Of a stretch of 64,000 nucleotides of DNA, positions 41,861 to 51,665 are shown in pieces. The notes below the pieces were generated by a model. That model was not told the DNA's origin, did not search any database, and worked only from the letters and a program-made list of their open reading frames with translations. The stretch's first letter is position 1. Every line of letters starts with the position of its first letter. Both the position numbers and the translations under genes were made by a program. This stretch comes from Vibrio sp. Y2-5 (GTDB lineage: Bacteria > Pseudomonadota > Gammaproteobacteria > Enterobacterales > Vibrionaceae): positions 62,001 to 126,000 of the forward strand of contig NZ_JACVEG010000010.1 in the NCBI RefSeq assembly GCF_014596725.1, written 5' to 3'.

Positions 41861-43444
41861 TTATTTTTGAATTGATGCAGGGTTATCATCTGCCAATTCT
41901 TCTTGCTCAGAATCTAAGCTGCCATCGTCATTTTGTGAATCATCAATAGACTCATCAAGTGCATTTTCATCACCATTATCTTCTACCGGCAAATTAATGA
42001 CGGTAATGTCATCGGTGCCTGATTCGACGCTAACGACTTTCTGTTGCTCTAAGTGACCGATGATACTTTGATAATAGCGACGGATGTTCTCTACATAGTT
42101 GCGAGCTTCGTCGCCACGTGCATAGCCATAGATGGTTTTAGAGAAATATTTTTTCTGACGTAACAAAGGTAGTCTGTCTTTTACTTCAGCCCAAGTATCC
42201 GGATCGCTGCCTTGGAGTTTGGTTAGGCGACGGGCATCCATCATGTGTCCGTAACCAACATTGTACGAAGCAAGAGCAAACCATATCTTTTCGTGGTCAG
42301 AAATGGAATCGGGGACTCGAGCGACCATTCTGCGTAAGTACTCAACGCCACCGCGAATCGATTGTTCTGGATCCAGACGATTGGAGACATCAACACTTTT
42401 TGCTGTCGGTAATGTCAGCATCATCATACCACGCACACCTGTTGGCGATTTTGCTCTCGGGTTCCAATGAGACTCCTGATAAGCCAGTGCTGCAATTAAA
42501 CGCCAGTCAAACTCGTCCGAATACTTTTGGAACAACGGAGCCCATTTAGGCAGTCGGTTATCAAGCGCTCGGATAAACGCACGCGTGTCTACATAGTCGA
42601 AAGTGCCAATGTGACCGATGTATTTTTCTTCTAACGATGCCAAAGCTCCAGATTGTTTAAGTTCACCAAAAAACTCGATCATCATGGCGTACAGACTTTC
42701 GTCTTGTGAGCGACGCATAAACCAAGAGATAGGCTGATCTTCAGTCACTTCGAAGGCGGATGCGAGATCTGGGTAAATTCGTTGAGAAAGTGACACTTCT
42801 ACCGAATCTGCCATAGTAAACAACAATGAACCATCAGATACTCTTTTGAGCAGATCATTAACATCAGAGTTGATATCAATGTGGAAATCAAAATCTGGGT
42901 AATCTTTTTTAAGTCCGTTGAGCGTTGTCGCAAAATGAGAATCATCAACTACGCTGAAAATTGGCTGCCCTTCATTTTGATCTTCAAGCTCTTTTTGCTT
43001 ATTGACGAGTTGTTGAATATTACGTGGACGCCACTGTCCTTTTTTATACACCACTTGTTGAGATACGTAATAGTAAGCAGGGCCAGCACGGTAGTCCTTG
43101 AGTCGTTCTTCCGATTGGCTAAGACCTGCAGCAATAATATCGATCTCGCCGTTTTTCAAGGCTGGAAACAGACTGGAGAGGCGATACGCAGGTTTCATCT
43201 CAAGTCTTACATTCAGTTGCGCTGCAAATTCTCGGGCTAGTTCATAATCCAAACCAGAAGGACCATCCGGACCGATATAGTAAGAAAGTTGGTTATTTAA
43301 TGTACCAACACGCAAGACGCCGCGTTCACGGATCTGGTCAAGTTCACTTTTCGGTTCGGAATCAATTTGGCAGCCACTCACTAAAAGTGTCAATAAAAAT
43401 AGAGTGAAGCCACGGCTGAGTGAATGATAAAAAAGCTTTGTCAT
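41861..43444 (-). CDS. mltF: Membrane-bound lytic murein transglycosylase F
   Basis: A 527-residue bimodular enzyme. The signal segment ends in LLTLLVSGC, a lipobox, so it is probably a lipoprotein. Residues about 40-265 are an extracellular solute-binding domain (RGVLRVGTLNNQLSYY). The SLT catalytic domain starts about 290 with catalytic Glu in AYQESHWNPRAKSPTGVRG and NVGYGHMMDARRL near 410. It cleaves peptidoglycan to anhydromuropeptides at the outer membrane. The C-terminal 50 residues are strongly acidic (DNGDENALDESIDDSQND), not typical of E. coli MltF. Start at 43444 places the signal peptide correctly; the 40 codons upstream are excluded. Confidence 0.93.
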   Translation of the reverse strand: MTKLFYHSLSRGFTLFLLTLLVSGCQIDSEPKSELDQIRERGVLRVGTLNNQLSYYIGPDGPSGLDYELAREFAAQLNVRLEMKPAYRLSSLFPALKNGEIDIIAAGLSQSEERLKDYRAGPAYYYVSQQVVYKKGQWRPRNIQQLVNKQKELEDQNEGQPIFSVVDDSHFATTLNGLKKDYPDFDFHIDINSDVNDLLKRVSDGSLLFTMADSVEVSLSQRIYPDLASAFEVTEDQPISWFMRRSQDESLYAMMIEFFGELKQSGALASLEEKYIGHIGTFDYVDTRAFIRALDNRLPKWAPLFQKYSDEFDWRLIAALAYQESHWNPRAKSPTGVRGMMMLTLPTAKSVDVSNRLDPEQSIRGGVEYLRRMVARVPDSISDHEKIWFALASYNVGYGHMMDARRLTKLQGSDPDTWAEVKDRLPLLRQKKYFSKTIYGYARGDEARNYVENIRRYYQSIIGHLEQQKVVSVESGTDDITVINLPVEDNGDENALDESIDDSQNDDGSLDSEQEELADDNPASIQK

Positions 43445-43581
43445 TAATTCGAGATCTCTAACATCAATTAGTGCCTTTATATCAAAGGCTGCTCGTATGG
43501 CAAAGTGATAGCTTGTTACTAAGCTTGTTGTGTCTGAAAATTGTTCAAACAGGGTGAAATTCAAAATTAATGAAAAAAATG

Positions 43582-43597
43582 ACGCAAACGGTTGCTT
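43582..43597 (+). promoter_or_regulatory. PurR box of purL
   Basis: ACGCAAACGGTTGCTT matches the PurR operator consensus at all conserved positions. It lies 154 bp before purL and 7 bp upstream of the -35 element. Confidence 0.9.
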
Positions 43598-43603
43598 TTG
43601 GTG

Positions 43604-43632
43604 TTACGTCACAAAAAAAAATCCTCTATAAT
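43604..43632 (+). promoter_or_regulatory. purL promoter
   Basis: TATAAT (43627-43632) is a perfect -10 box; TTACGT (43604-43609) lies 17 bp upstream as a weak -35. The leader to purL is about 115 nt. Confidence 0.7.
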
Positions 43633-43750
43633 GCGCTCGCATCACAGAGATGAAATCGGCATAAGTTTTAATTTATTAGATTAACGTACTGATAAATCGA
43701 TGAATTTATACCAATTACACCTCAATCAATGGATATAGAGACCTTTGCAC

Positions 43751-46700
43751 ATGAGAATTTTGCGTGGTTCCCCAGCTCTTTCTGAGTTTCGTGTCAATAA
43801 ACTACTCGAGACGTGTCGTGAACAAAACTTACCTGTGACGGGTATCTATGCAGAGTTCATGCACTTTGCTGATCTCAAGGCAGATTTGGACGACAGTGAA
43901 ATCGAAAAACTTGAGAAGTTACTGACTTACGGTCCAACAATTCAAGAACACGAGCCACAAGGCTTACTACTTCTTGCTACTCCTCGCCCGGGTACTATTT
44001 CTCCTTGGTCTTCTAAAGCAACGGACATCGCTCATAACTGTGGTCTAGCAAATGTTAAGCGTCTAGAGCGCGGTACAGCTTATTACATTGAGTCTGAAGG
44101 TGAACTTTCAGCTGACCAAATCGCAAGCATCAACGCTTTGATTCATGACCGTATGATGGAAGTGGTGTTCACGGAACTTGAGCAAGCAACCGCACTATTC
44201 AAATCTGCAGAACCAGCGCCTGTTGCTTACGTTGATCTACTCTCAGGTGGCCGTAAAGCGCTTGAAGAAGCCAACGTTACCCTTGGTCTAGCGCTTGCTG
44301 AAGACGAGATCGACTACTTACTTGAGAGCTTTGTGACTAAGCTTGAGCGTAACCCGACTGACATCGAATTAATGATGTTTGCACAAGCAAACTCAGAGCA
44401 CTGTCGCCATAAGATCTTCAACGCCGATTGGACAATCGACGGCGTGAAGCAAGACAAATCACTGTTCAAGATGATCAAGAACACCATGGAGTTGACTCCT
44501 GATTACGTTCTGTCTGCTTACAAAGATAACGCTGCGGTAATGGAAGGCTCTGAAGTTGGTCGTTTTTTCCCGAACCCAGAGACTCGTCAATACGGCTACA
44601 GCCACGAAAAAGCACACATTCTGATGAAGGTGGAAACACACAACCACCCAACCGCTATTTCTCCATGGCCGGGTGCTTCAACAGGTTCTGGCGGCGAAAT
44701 CCGTGATGAGGGCGCAACGGGTATCGGTGGTAAACCGAAAGCTGGTTTAGTTGGTTTTACAACCTCTAACTTGCGTATTCCAAACTTTGTACAGCCTTGG
44801 GAAACGGACTTCGGTAAGCCGGGTCGTATCGTTAATGCTCTGGATATCATGCTTGAAGGTCCTCTAGGTGGCGCAGCCTTTAACAACGAATTTGGTCGTC
44901 CTAACCTATTAGGCTACTTCCGTACCTACGAAGAGAAAGTGACGTCTCATGCAGGTGAAGAGATCCGTGGTTACCACAAGCCAATTATGATTGCTGGTGG
45001 TTTAGGTAACATCCGTGACGAACACGTACAGAAGAAAGAAATTCCCGTCGGTGCAAGCCTGATCGTTCTTGGCGGCCCTGCAATGAACATCGGCCTTGGT
45101 GGCGGTGCAGCTTCTTCTATGGCTTCTGGTCAGTCTGCGGAAGATCTTGATTTTGCTTCGGTACAACGTGAAAACCCAGAGATGGAACGTCGTTGTCAGG
45201 AAGTTATCGACCGTTGTTGGCAGCTTGGTGAAGCAAACCCAATCGCATTTATTCACGATGTGGGCGCGGGCGGTATCTCTAACGCATTGCCAGAGCTAGT
45301 TGACGATGGCGAACGTGGCGGTATTTTCCAATTACGTGACGTGCCAAATGATGAACCGGGAATGAGTCCGTTAGAAATTTGGTGTAACGAATCTCAAGAA
45401 CGTTATGTATTGGCAGTTGCGCCAGAAAACATGGCGGATTTCGATGCGATTTGTAAGCGTGAACGTGCTCCTTACGCAGTTGTAGGTATTGCAACTGAAG
45501 AGCGCGAACTGAAGTTGGAAGATACACACTTCGACAACACGCCTATCGATATGCCAATGGATATCCTGTTAGGTAAAACACCTAAAATGCACCGTGATGC
45601 GAAAACTGCGAAGGTGAGCAGCCCAGCTATTGATCGTTCAGGTATTGAATTGGGTGATGCCATTGAGCGTGTTCTTCGTCTTCCAGCGGTAGCAGAGAAA
45701 ACATTCCTTATCACCATTGGTGACCGTACGGTAACGGGTCTTGTGGCTCGTGATCAAATGGTTGGCCCATGGCAGGTTCCTGTTGCGAACTGCGCAGTAA
45801 CCGCAGCAAGTTACGACACTTACCACGGTGAAGTTATGGCAATGGGTGAACGTACGCCTGTAGCACTACTGGACTTCGGTGCGTCTGCGCGTCTAGCGGT
45901 TGGTGAAGCAATCACTAACATCGCTGCAACTGAAATCGGCGATATCAAACGTATCAAGCTGTCGGCTAACTGGATGTCTCCAGCGGGTCACCCAGGTGAA
46001 GATGCTGGTCTTTACGAAGCAGTGAAAGCGGTGGGTGAAGAGCTGTGTCCTGCACTGGGTCTAACTATCCCTGTAGGTAAAGACTCAATGTCTATGAAGA
46101 CTAAGTGGAACGAAAATGGTGAAGACAAAGAAGTCACTTCGCCACTTTCACTGGTCATTACAGCATTCTCTCGCGTTGAAGATGTACGTAAGACGGTAAC
46201 GCCTCAACTACGTACCGATTTAGGTGAATCAAGCCTAGTGCTTATTGACCTAGGTAACGGTAAGAACCGCCTAGGTGCGACAGCTCTGGCTCAGGTTTAC
46301 AAGCAATTGGGTGATAAGCCTGCTGATGTAGATAATGCAGAGCAGCTAAAAGGCTTCTTCAACGCAATTCAAAGCTTAGTAAGCAACGACAAGTTAATTG
46401 CTTATCACGATAAAGGTGACGGCGGTCTGTTCGTAACTCTTGCTGAGATGGCGTTTGCTGGTCACTGTGGTGTTAAAGCAAATATTGAAGCACTAGGCGA
46501 AGATGCACTGGCTGCACTATTCAACGAAGAGCTAGGTGCTGTGGTTCAGGTTAAGAACGATGAGCTTGAAGCTGTACTGGCTGTTCTTGCGGACAACGGC
46601 TTAGCAGCATGTTCACACGTAGTGGGCGCTGTAGAAGCTTCTGACAAGCTGGTTATCGCTTCTGGTGAAACAGTATTAGTCGACCGTTCAAGAACGGAAC

Positions 46701-47647
46701 TTCGTACTATCTGGGCTGAGATGACTCACAAAATGCAAGCGTTGCGTGACAACCCTGCATGTGCAAACCAAGAGTTTGATGCGAAGAAAGACAACTCAGA
46801 CCCAGGTCTGAACGTGAAACTAAGCTTCGACACTAACGAAGATGTCGCGGCTCCTTACATTGCGAAAGGTGCTAAGCCTAAGATGGCGATTCTGCGTGAG
46901 CAGGGTGTAAACTCGCATGTTGAAATGGCTGCGGCGTTTGACCGTGCAGGCTTTGAAGCTACTGATATCCATATGAGCGATATCCTGACTGGTCAAGCTG
47001 TACTCGAAGAGTACCAAGGTCTTGTGGCTTGTGGCGGTTTCTCTTACGGTGACGTACTGGGTGCTGGTGAAGGTTGGGCGAAGTCAGTGCTATTTAACGC
47101 ACAGGCGCGTGACCAGTTTGAAACCTTCTTCAACCGTGAAGATACCTTCTCTCTAGGTGTGTGTAATGGCTGTCAGATGCTTTCTAACCTGAAAGAACTG
47201 ATCCCAGGTGCAGATTTATGGCCACGTTTCGTACGTAACGAATCTGAACGTTTTGAAGCTCGCTTTAGCTTGGTAGAAGTTCAGAAATCAGACTCTGTAT
47301 TCTTCGATGGCATGGCCGGTTCTCGTATGCCTATCGCTGTTTCTCACGGTGAAGGTCGTGTAGAAGTTCGTGATGAAGCACACCTTGCTGCCATCGAAAA
47401 CTCAGGCACGGTAGCGGTTCGTTTTGTTGATAACTTGGGTAACCCAACTCAACAATATCCAAACAACCCGAATGGTTCGCCAAACGCAATTACCGGTCTA
47501 ACAACAGCAGATGGTCGTGTGACTATCATGATGCCTCACCCTGAGCGTGTATTCCGTACAGTGGCGAACTCATGGCATCCAGATAGCTGGGGCGAGAACG
47601 GCGCTTGGATGCGTATGTTCCAAAACGCACGTAAGAACTTAGGTTAA
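43751..47647 (+). CDS. purL: Phosphoribosylformylglycinamidine synthase (large, single-chain type)
   Basis: A 1298-residue enzyme for the fourth step of purine synthesis (FGAR to FGAM with glutamine and ATP). The N-terminal PurS-like region, two AIRS-type domains (FAQANSEHCRHK near 218, VETHNHPTAISPWPGASTGSGGEIRD near 290) and the C-terminal glutamine amidotransferase are all present. The catalytic Cys lies in LGVCNGCQMLSNL near 1135 and the His/Glu in MPHPERVFR near 1260. Start: ATG at 43751 rather than the TTG at 43745. PurR box upstream and terminator downstream show a monocistronic, purine-repressed gene. Confidence 0.98.
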   Translation: MRILRGSPALSEFRVNKLLETCREQNLPVTGIYAEFMHFADLKADLDDSEIEKLEKLLTYGPTIQEHEPQGLLLLATPRPGTISPWSSKATDIAHNCGLANVKRLERGTAYYIESEGELSADQIASINALIHDRMMEVVFTELEQATALFKSAEPAPVAYVDLLSGGRKALEEANVTLGLALAEDEIDYLLESFVTKLERNPTDIELMMFAQANSEHCRHKIFNADWTIDGVKQDKSLFKMIKNTMELTPDYVLSAYKDNAAVMEGSEVGRFFPNPETRQYGYSHEKAHILMKVETHNHPTAISPWPGASTGSGGEIRDEGATGIGGKPKAGLVGFTTSNLRIPNFVQPWETDFGKPGRIVNALDIMLEGPLGGAAFNNEFGRPNLLGYFRTYEEKVTSHAGEEIRGYHKPIMIAGGLGNIRDEHVQKKEIPVGASLIVLGGPAMNIGLGGGAASSMASGQSAEDLDFASVQRENPEMERRCQEVIDRCWQLGEANPIAFIHDVGAGGISNALPELVDDGERGGIFQLRDVPNDEPGMSPLEIWCNESQERYVLAVAPENMADFDAICKRERAPYAVVGIATEERELKLEDTHFDNTPIDMPMDILLGKTPKMHRDAKTAKVSSPAIDRSGIELGDAIERVLRLPAVAEKTFLITIGDRTVTGLVARDQMVGPWQVPVANCAVTAASYDTYHGEVMAMGERTPVALLDFGASARLAVGEAITNIAATEIGDIKRIKLSANWMSPAGHPGEDAGLYEAVKAVGEELCPALGLTIPVGKDSMSMKTKWNENGEDKEVTSPLSLVITAFSRVEDVRKTVTPQLRTDLGESSLVLIDLGNGKNRLGATALAQVYKQLGDKPADVDNAEQLKGFFNAIQSLVSNDKLIAYHDKGDGGLFVTLAEMAFAGHCGVKANIEALGEDALAALFNEELGAVVQVKNDELEAVLAVLADNGLAACSHVVGAVEASDKLVIASGETVLVDRSRTELRTIWAEMTHKMQALRDNPACANQEFDAKKDNSDPGLNVKLSFDTNEDVAAPYIAKGAKPKMAILREQGVNSHVEMAAAFDRAGFEATDIHMSDILTGQAVLEEYQGLVACGGFSYGDVLGAGEGWAKSVLFNAQARDQFETFFNREDTFSLGVCNGCQMLSNLKELIPGADLWPRFVRNESERFEARFSLVEVQKSDSVFFDGMAGSRMPIAVSHGEGRVEVRDEAHLAAIENSGTVAVRFVDNLGNPTQQYPNNPNGSPNAITGLTTADGRVTIMMPHPERVFRTVANSWHPDSWGENGAWMRMFQNARKNLG

Positions 47648-47688
47648 TAACAGACCTGTGAATTAAAGCTACTAAATTTCAGATAATT

Positions 47689-47720
47689 AAAAACGCAAAC
47701 CCTCGGGTTTGCGTTTTTTT
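47689..47720. terminator. Terminator of purL
   Basis: AAAAACGCAAACC (47689-47701) and its complement (47706-47718), followed by a T-run; usable from both sides. Confidence 0.92.
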
Positions 47721-47746
47721 ACATTCTATATCATCAATTTCGAAGA

Positions 47747-47938
47747 TTAACGAAATTGACCAGCCTCTGGCAGAAACTCAAAGCCAGCTGTGGCCAGCTT
47801 TGCTTCAAGTGCAGCTCGGTCAATATCGAAGTAAGCAACCAGTTTGTCTAAATCACCGTTAAAGTCGTCACGCAACTTCATGTTCACTATGCTCATCAGC
47901 ATGACAGTGTCCATCGAGGCGAAATTTGCGAGATCCAT
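47747..47938 (-). CDS. DUF4250 family protein
   Basis: A 63-residue protein matching DUF4250 (ASMDTVMLMSIVNMKLRDDF near residue 8, YFDIDRAALEAKLATAGFEF near 36, ending AGQFR). Function unknown. It starts with a one-base overlap (TAATG on the minus strand) with the stop codon of the yaeP-like gene, so the two are translated together. Confidence 0.88.
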   Translation of the reverse strand: MDLANFASMDTVMLMSIVNMKLRDDFNGDLDKLVAYFDIDRAALEAKLATAGFEFLPEAGQFR

Positions 47939-48144
47939 TATTTATCCTCGAAATCTGAAATCAGTAAATTTGCCGCAGCATAGGCGGCTTTTTCTCTCAC
48001 TTCCTTAGGTAAAGAAGTATCCGCTGCGACATCGTTCAGAGCACGAACTGCGCAGCTAATGGCTTGAGGAACATAGGCTTGATCGCCACTACCAATTTGA
48101 GCGTATAACTCGCGAACTAAATCACAACAACCGTAAACTTGCAT
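47938..48144 (-). CDS. yaeP: YaeP family (UPF0253) protein
   Basis: A 68-residue protein like E. coli YaeP: CDLVRELYAQIGSGDQAYVP near residue 7 and VREKAAYAAANLLISDFEDK at the C-terminus. Function unknown; in E. coli yaeP sits beside rof (yaeO), the Rho inhibitor gene. Here the partner is a DUF4250 gene, overlapping by one base. Confidence 0.9.
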   Translation of the reverse strand: MQVYGCCDLVRELYAQIGSGDQAYVPQAISCAVRALNDVAADTSLPKEVREKAAYAAANLLISDFEDK

Positions 48145-48221
48145 AACTCTATCCCACTTTTACAAAACGAATAGTACAGAATGAATAGTACAGAACGAGA
48201 CGTCTGCCTTATAAATGATAA

Positions 48222-48247
48222 CTGCTCTCAATATACACAGAGAGCAG
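48222..48247 (-). terminator. Hairpin between the DUF533 gene and yaeP
   Basis: CTGCTCTC (48222-48229) pairs with GAGAGCAG (48240-48247) across a 10-nt loop. No long T-run. It may be a weak terminator of the upstream DUF533 gene. Confidence 0.5.
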
Positions 48248-48302
48248 AATGAAGACAAAAGTTACCTTTGAGCTGGCTCAATCTTGAGTTTCAGACGGTG
48301 AA

Positions 48303-48947
48303 TTATTCACCGTTTATCTGTTGATGAATGTTATTTACTAACTCTCCACTCAAACCGAGTTGCTTCGCCAGTTCTTGCAGATACGCTTTTTCCATAAAGT
48401 TTTGCTCATCGGCAACTATTGCTGAAGCAAGATAAATTTCCGATGCCTGAGCCGGAGTTTGCGCGAGCGCAGCGATTTCATTCGGATCTAAAGGCTTTTT
48501 CAACTCTTGTTGGAACAGTGTTTGAACGTCGTTATCAGCACCAATCTCATTAATCACTTGGTTTATCTTAGCCATTTCTTGCTCGTCTACGTGTCCATCC
48601 GCTTTGGCAGAAGCGATCATTGCTTTAAGAATGTGTATTTCATGGCGAGGATTCGATTGGTCAAAGGTCGCTGGTTGAGGGGATTCATTTTGATTGGCTT
48701 GCCAGTCGTTATACATCTTATAGGCGAGAGCCCCCAGAGCCGCAGAACCACCGATGGTGAGCGCTTTTTTGCCCAACTTCTTGGTTTTCTTTGAACCCAT
48801 TAAAAGGCCAATGATACCTCCGCCGAGTGCGCCAGCACCAAGCGTGGCAAGCTGGCTTTTATCCTGAGCTAAAGACTGAGCTTGCTGTTTACCGGATTGA
48901 ACCAAATTGGAGTTGAGTGCTTGATTGAGTAGGGCTTTGAGATCCAT
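48303..48947 (-). CDS. DUF533 / YebE-like inner membrane protein
   Basis: A 214-residue protein of the YebE type. A glycine-rich hydrophobic stretch (GAGALGGGIIGLLMGSKKTKK, within residues 38-58, then a second hydrophobic stretch at 68-82) suggests one or two membrane segments. The C-terminal half (HIHILKAMIASAKADGHVDEQE-like) is a TerB-type helical domain with the Asp/Glu-rich metal-like motif. AAGGAGAAA precedes the ATG. Function unknown; YebE in E. coli is envelope-stress linked. Confidence 0.85.
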   Translation of the reverse strand: MDLKALLNQALNSNLVQSGKQQAQSLAQDKSQLATLGAGALGGGIIGLLMGSKKTKKLGKKALTIGGSAALGALAYKMYNDWQANQNESPQPATFDQSNPRHEIHILKAMIASAKADGHVDEQEMAKINQVINEIGADNDVQTLFQQELKKPLDPNEIAALAQTPAQASEIYLASAIVADEQNFMEKAYLQELAKQLGLSGELVNNIHQQINGE

Positions 48948-49005
48948 ATCTTTCTCCTTTTTGTTTTATGCAGTTTAGAAGAGAAATGATGAATCCAGCA
49001 TTAAT

Positions 49006-49031
49006 AAAAAAGGCTGCCATTTGGCAGCCTT
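49006..49031 (-). terminator. Terminator of proS
   Basis: AAGGCTGCCA (49010-49019) with its complement (49022-49031); the A-run at 49005-49011 gives a T-run on the minus strand, 20 bp after proS. Confidence 0.9.
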
Positions 49032-49050
49032 CAAAGATAGACGTTCTAGA

Positions 49051-50766
49051 TTAAGCCATTTGCGACTTGATGTGCTCGACGATATCAGTCATTGCCACTG
49101 GCGTCTTATCACCAGTGCGACGGCTTTTATATTCGAAATTACCTTCGTCCATACTACGATCACCGATAACGATCGTATGAGGTACACCAAGTAGTTCCAT
49201 ATCAGAGAACATAACACCTGGACGTTCTTTACGGTCATCGAATAGAACTTCGATACCAGCAGCTGTCAGTTCAGCATATAGCTTCTCTGCCGCTTCTTGA
49301 ACGCGCTCAGATTTGTGCATGTTCATCGGAACGATAGCCACTTGGAACGGTGCAATAGCGTCTGGCCAGATGATACCGTATTTATCGTGGTTCTGTTCAA
49401 TCGCAGCAGCCACTACACGAGTTACACCGATACCGTAACAACCCATTTCTAGAATAACGTTCTTACCGTCAGCGCCTAGAACACCACAGTTCATTTTCTC
49501 AGAGTAGTTCGTACCAAGCTGGAAGATGTGACCAACTTCGATACCACGCTTAAGCATGATAGTCCCTTTACCACATGGACTTGGGTCACCTTCAACAACG
49601 TTACGTAGGTCTTCAACTTGACCTAGTTGAACGTCACGGCCCCAGTTAATACCGAAGTAGTGTTTACCATCAACGTTTGCACCAGCACTGAAGTCACTGG
49701 TTACTGCAACTGTACGGTCAACAATGAATGGCAGTTCTAGACCTACAGGGCCTAAAGAACCTGGGCCTGCGCCAATCAGAGCGCGAATCTCTTCTTCAGA
49801 AGCCATCTCCAATGGAGAAGCGACTTCTTTCAAGTTTTCTGCTTTTACTTCGTTTAGCTCGTGATCACCACGGATGATCAGTGCAATGATGTCTGCGTCA
49901 ACTTCGTCTGATGCTTTAACGAAAAGCGTTTTAACGGTTTTCTCGATAGGCAGTTCAAATTGCTCAACAAGTTCTGCAATGGTTTTCGCATTTGGCGTAT
50001 CAACCAGAGTCATCTCTTGAGTTGGTGCAGCTAGCTCAGTTGCAAGTGCAACCGCTTCTGCTTTTTCGATGTTCGCTGCGTAATCAGACTCTGTAGAGAA
50101 TGCGATTAAATCTTCGCCGCTTTCTGCCAATACGTGGAACTCTTGTGAGCCACTACCACCGATAGCACCGCTATCAGCCAATACTGGACGGTAATCAAGA
50201 CCCATGCGGTCGAATGCTTTACAGTAAGCATCGTGCATAGCGTCGTAAGATTTTTGCAGACCATCTTTATCAATGTCGAAGCTGTATGCATCCATCATTG
50301 AGAATTCACGAGAGCGCATCACACCAAAACGAGGGCGGCGTTCATCGCGGAATTTAGTCTGGATTTGGTACAGGTTTAGAGGTAGTTGCTTGTATGAGCT
50401 AACCTCGTTACGCACAAGAGCAGTAATCACTTCTTCTGCTGTTGGGCTTAGTACAAACGGACGAGTGTGGCGGTCAGTAAAGCGAAGTAACTCAGGACCC
50501 ATCTTTTCAGAACGACCTGTCTCTTCCCATAGTTCAAACGGCTGCACAACGGGCATTAGCGTTTCAATTGCCCCTGCATTGTCGATTTCTTGGCGAATGA
50601 TGGTTTCGACTTTACGCAGTACGCGAAGACCGGTAGGTAGCCAAGTGTAAAGACCTGAAGCTAGCTTACGGATCATACCCGCACGTAGCATGAGCTGGTG
50701 GCTCACTACTTCTGCGTCGTTTGGAGTCTCCTTCAGAGTAGAAAGAAGATATTTACTGGTACGCAT
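49051..50766 (-). CDS. proS: Prolyl-tRNA synthetase (bacterial type with editing insert)
   Basis: A 571-residue class II synthetase. Motif 1 GAIETLMPVVQPFELWEETGR near residue 65, motif 2 FRDERRPRFGVMRSREFSMMDAYSF near 137, an INS (YbaK-like) editing domain at about 225-385, motif 3 GCYGIGVTRVVAAAIEQ near 442, and the C-terminal anticodon domain. It charges tRNA-Pro and edits Ala-tRNA. Length equals E. coli ProS (572). Confidence 0.98.
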   Translation of the reverse strand: MRTSKYLLSTLKETPNDAEVVSHQLMLRAGMIRKLASGLYTWLPTGLRVLRKVETIIRQEIDNAGAIETLMPVVQPFELWEETGRSEKMGPELLRFTDRHTRPFVLSPTAEEVITALVRNEVSSYKQLPLNLYQIQTKFRDERRPRFGVMRSREFSMMDAYSFDIDKDGLQKSYDAMHDAYCKAFDRMGLDYRPVLADSGAIGGSGSQEFHVLAESGEDLIAFSTESDYAANIEKAEAVALATELAAPTQEMTLVDTPNAKTIAELVEQFELPIEKTVKTLFVKASDEVDADIIALIIRGDHELNEVKAENLKEVASPLEMASEEEIRALIGAGPGSLGPVGLELPFIVDRTVAVTSDFSAGANVDGKHYFGINWGRDVQLGQVEDLRNVVEGDPSPCGKGTIMLKRGIEVGHIFQLGTNYSEKMNCGVLGADGKNVILEMGCYGIGVTRVVAAAIEQNHDKYGIIWPDAIAPFQVAIVPMNMHKSERVQEAAEKLYAELTAAGIEVLFDDRKERPGVMFSDMELLGVPHTIVIGDRSMDEGNFEYKSRRTGDKTPVAMTDIVEHIKSQMA

Positions 50767-50833
50767 TTATGGTATCCGTTTATCAAAGGTGGTAATAAAT
50801 TTAGCCGCTAATAATATCAGCCAAATGCGAATG

Positions 50834-51529
50834 TCAAAAGGGTTCAATAGTAGTAACTGTCACTAAGTTACCAGATATGGTGAATTTTACGTTCAAATTG
50901 TACAAATGTACTGCGTATTGCTTATCGTCTGGCTTATTTTTCTTGTAAGCAGGACGAGGATCTTGTGCTAGAACTTCGCTGATCACCGCTTGCTTGACGG
51001 TTGAATCCGGTAGCGACTGCAAAATCGCCAGAGCTGTGGGGCTAAATTCAACTTCAATTGTGGAGGGCTCCGCATCTGCGTATCCACCTTTTGCTTCTGG
51101 TACGGAATCAGAATAGGGGATATAGGGTTTGATATCGACGATGGGAGTTCCATCAACCAGATCAACACTGCCCACTTCTATATAGATTTGATCGCCTTCT
51201 TTATCTATGCCTCGAAATTCCACTGCAGACATACCAATGCCATTCGGTCGAAATGTCGAACGGGAAGCCAATACACCCACTCTTTCATTGCCACCAAGGC
51301 GAGGTGGACGAACCGTTGGTTTCCAACCCGCCTCTAGGTTCTGATCAAACAAGAACAGTACCCAAAGATGACTGAATTGCTCTAATTCACGTACGGCTTC
51401 CATACAATTCAGCTCGCCTAATAGTTTGATACGTGCTGTTGCGCTGGGCACTAAACGCGGCTGACGGGGAACGGCAAACTTCTCTTTGTACGGAGTTTCG
51501 ATGGTAGCTATAGGTGTGATTGTGTGCAT
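50834..51529 (-). CDS. trmO: tRNA (N6-threonylcarbamoyladenosine37-N6)-methyltransferase TrmO
   Basis: A 231-residue YaeB/TsaA family protein. The N-terminal beta-barrel contains KFAVPRQPRLVP (residues 16-27) and HLWVLFLFDQN near 53; RPNGIGMSAVEF near 93 is the SAM-binding loop. It methylates t6A37 of tRNA-Thr using SAM. Downstream proS starts 67 bp after its stop codon, so they may be co-transcribed. Confidence 0.94.
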   Translation of the reverse strand: MHTITPIATIETPYKEKFAVPRQPRLVPSATARIKLLGELNCMEAVRELEQFSHLWVLFLFDQNLEAGWKPTVRPPRLGGNERVGVLASRSTFRPNGIGMSAVEFRGIDKEGDQIYIEVGSVDLVDGTPIVDIKPYIPYSDSVPEAKGGYADAEPSTIEVEFSPTALAILQSLPDSTVKQAVISEVLAQDPRPAYKKNKPDDKQYAVHLYNLNVKFTISGNLVTVTTIEPF

Positions 51530-51603
51530 TGGTGTGTATTGAGTTTGGCTAAAGAAATAAAAGTGAAAATATCATACCTAACAGAGAACCGTAGTAATTA
51601 TTG

Positions 51604-51645
51604 TTGACAGTAATTCTCTTTTGATATGTTATATTATAACAATAA
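51604..51645 (+). promoter_or_regulatory. Promoter and Zur box of the L36 paralogue
   Basis: TTGACA (51604-51609) is a perfect -35. The palindrome TGTTATATTATAACA (51627-51641), within GATATGTTATATTATAACAA, matches the Zur operator core and covers the -10 region. Zinc-bound Zur should block transcription, releasing it when zinc is scarce. Confidence 0.85.
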
Positions 51646-51665
51646 TGAATTGCGAGGTTTCATCC

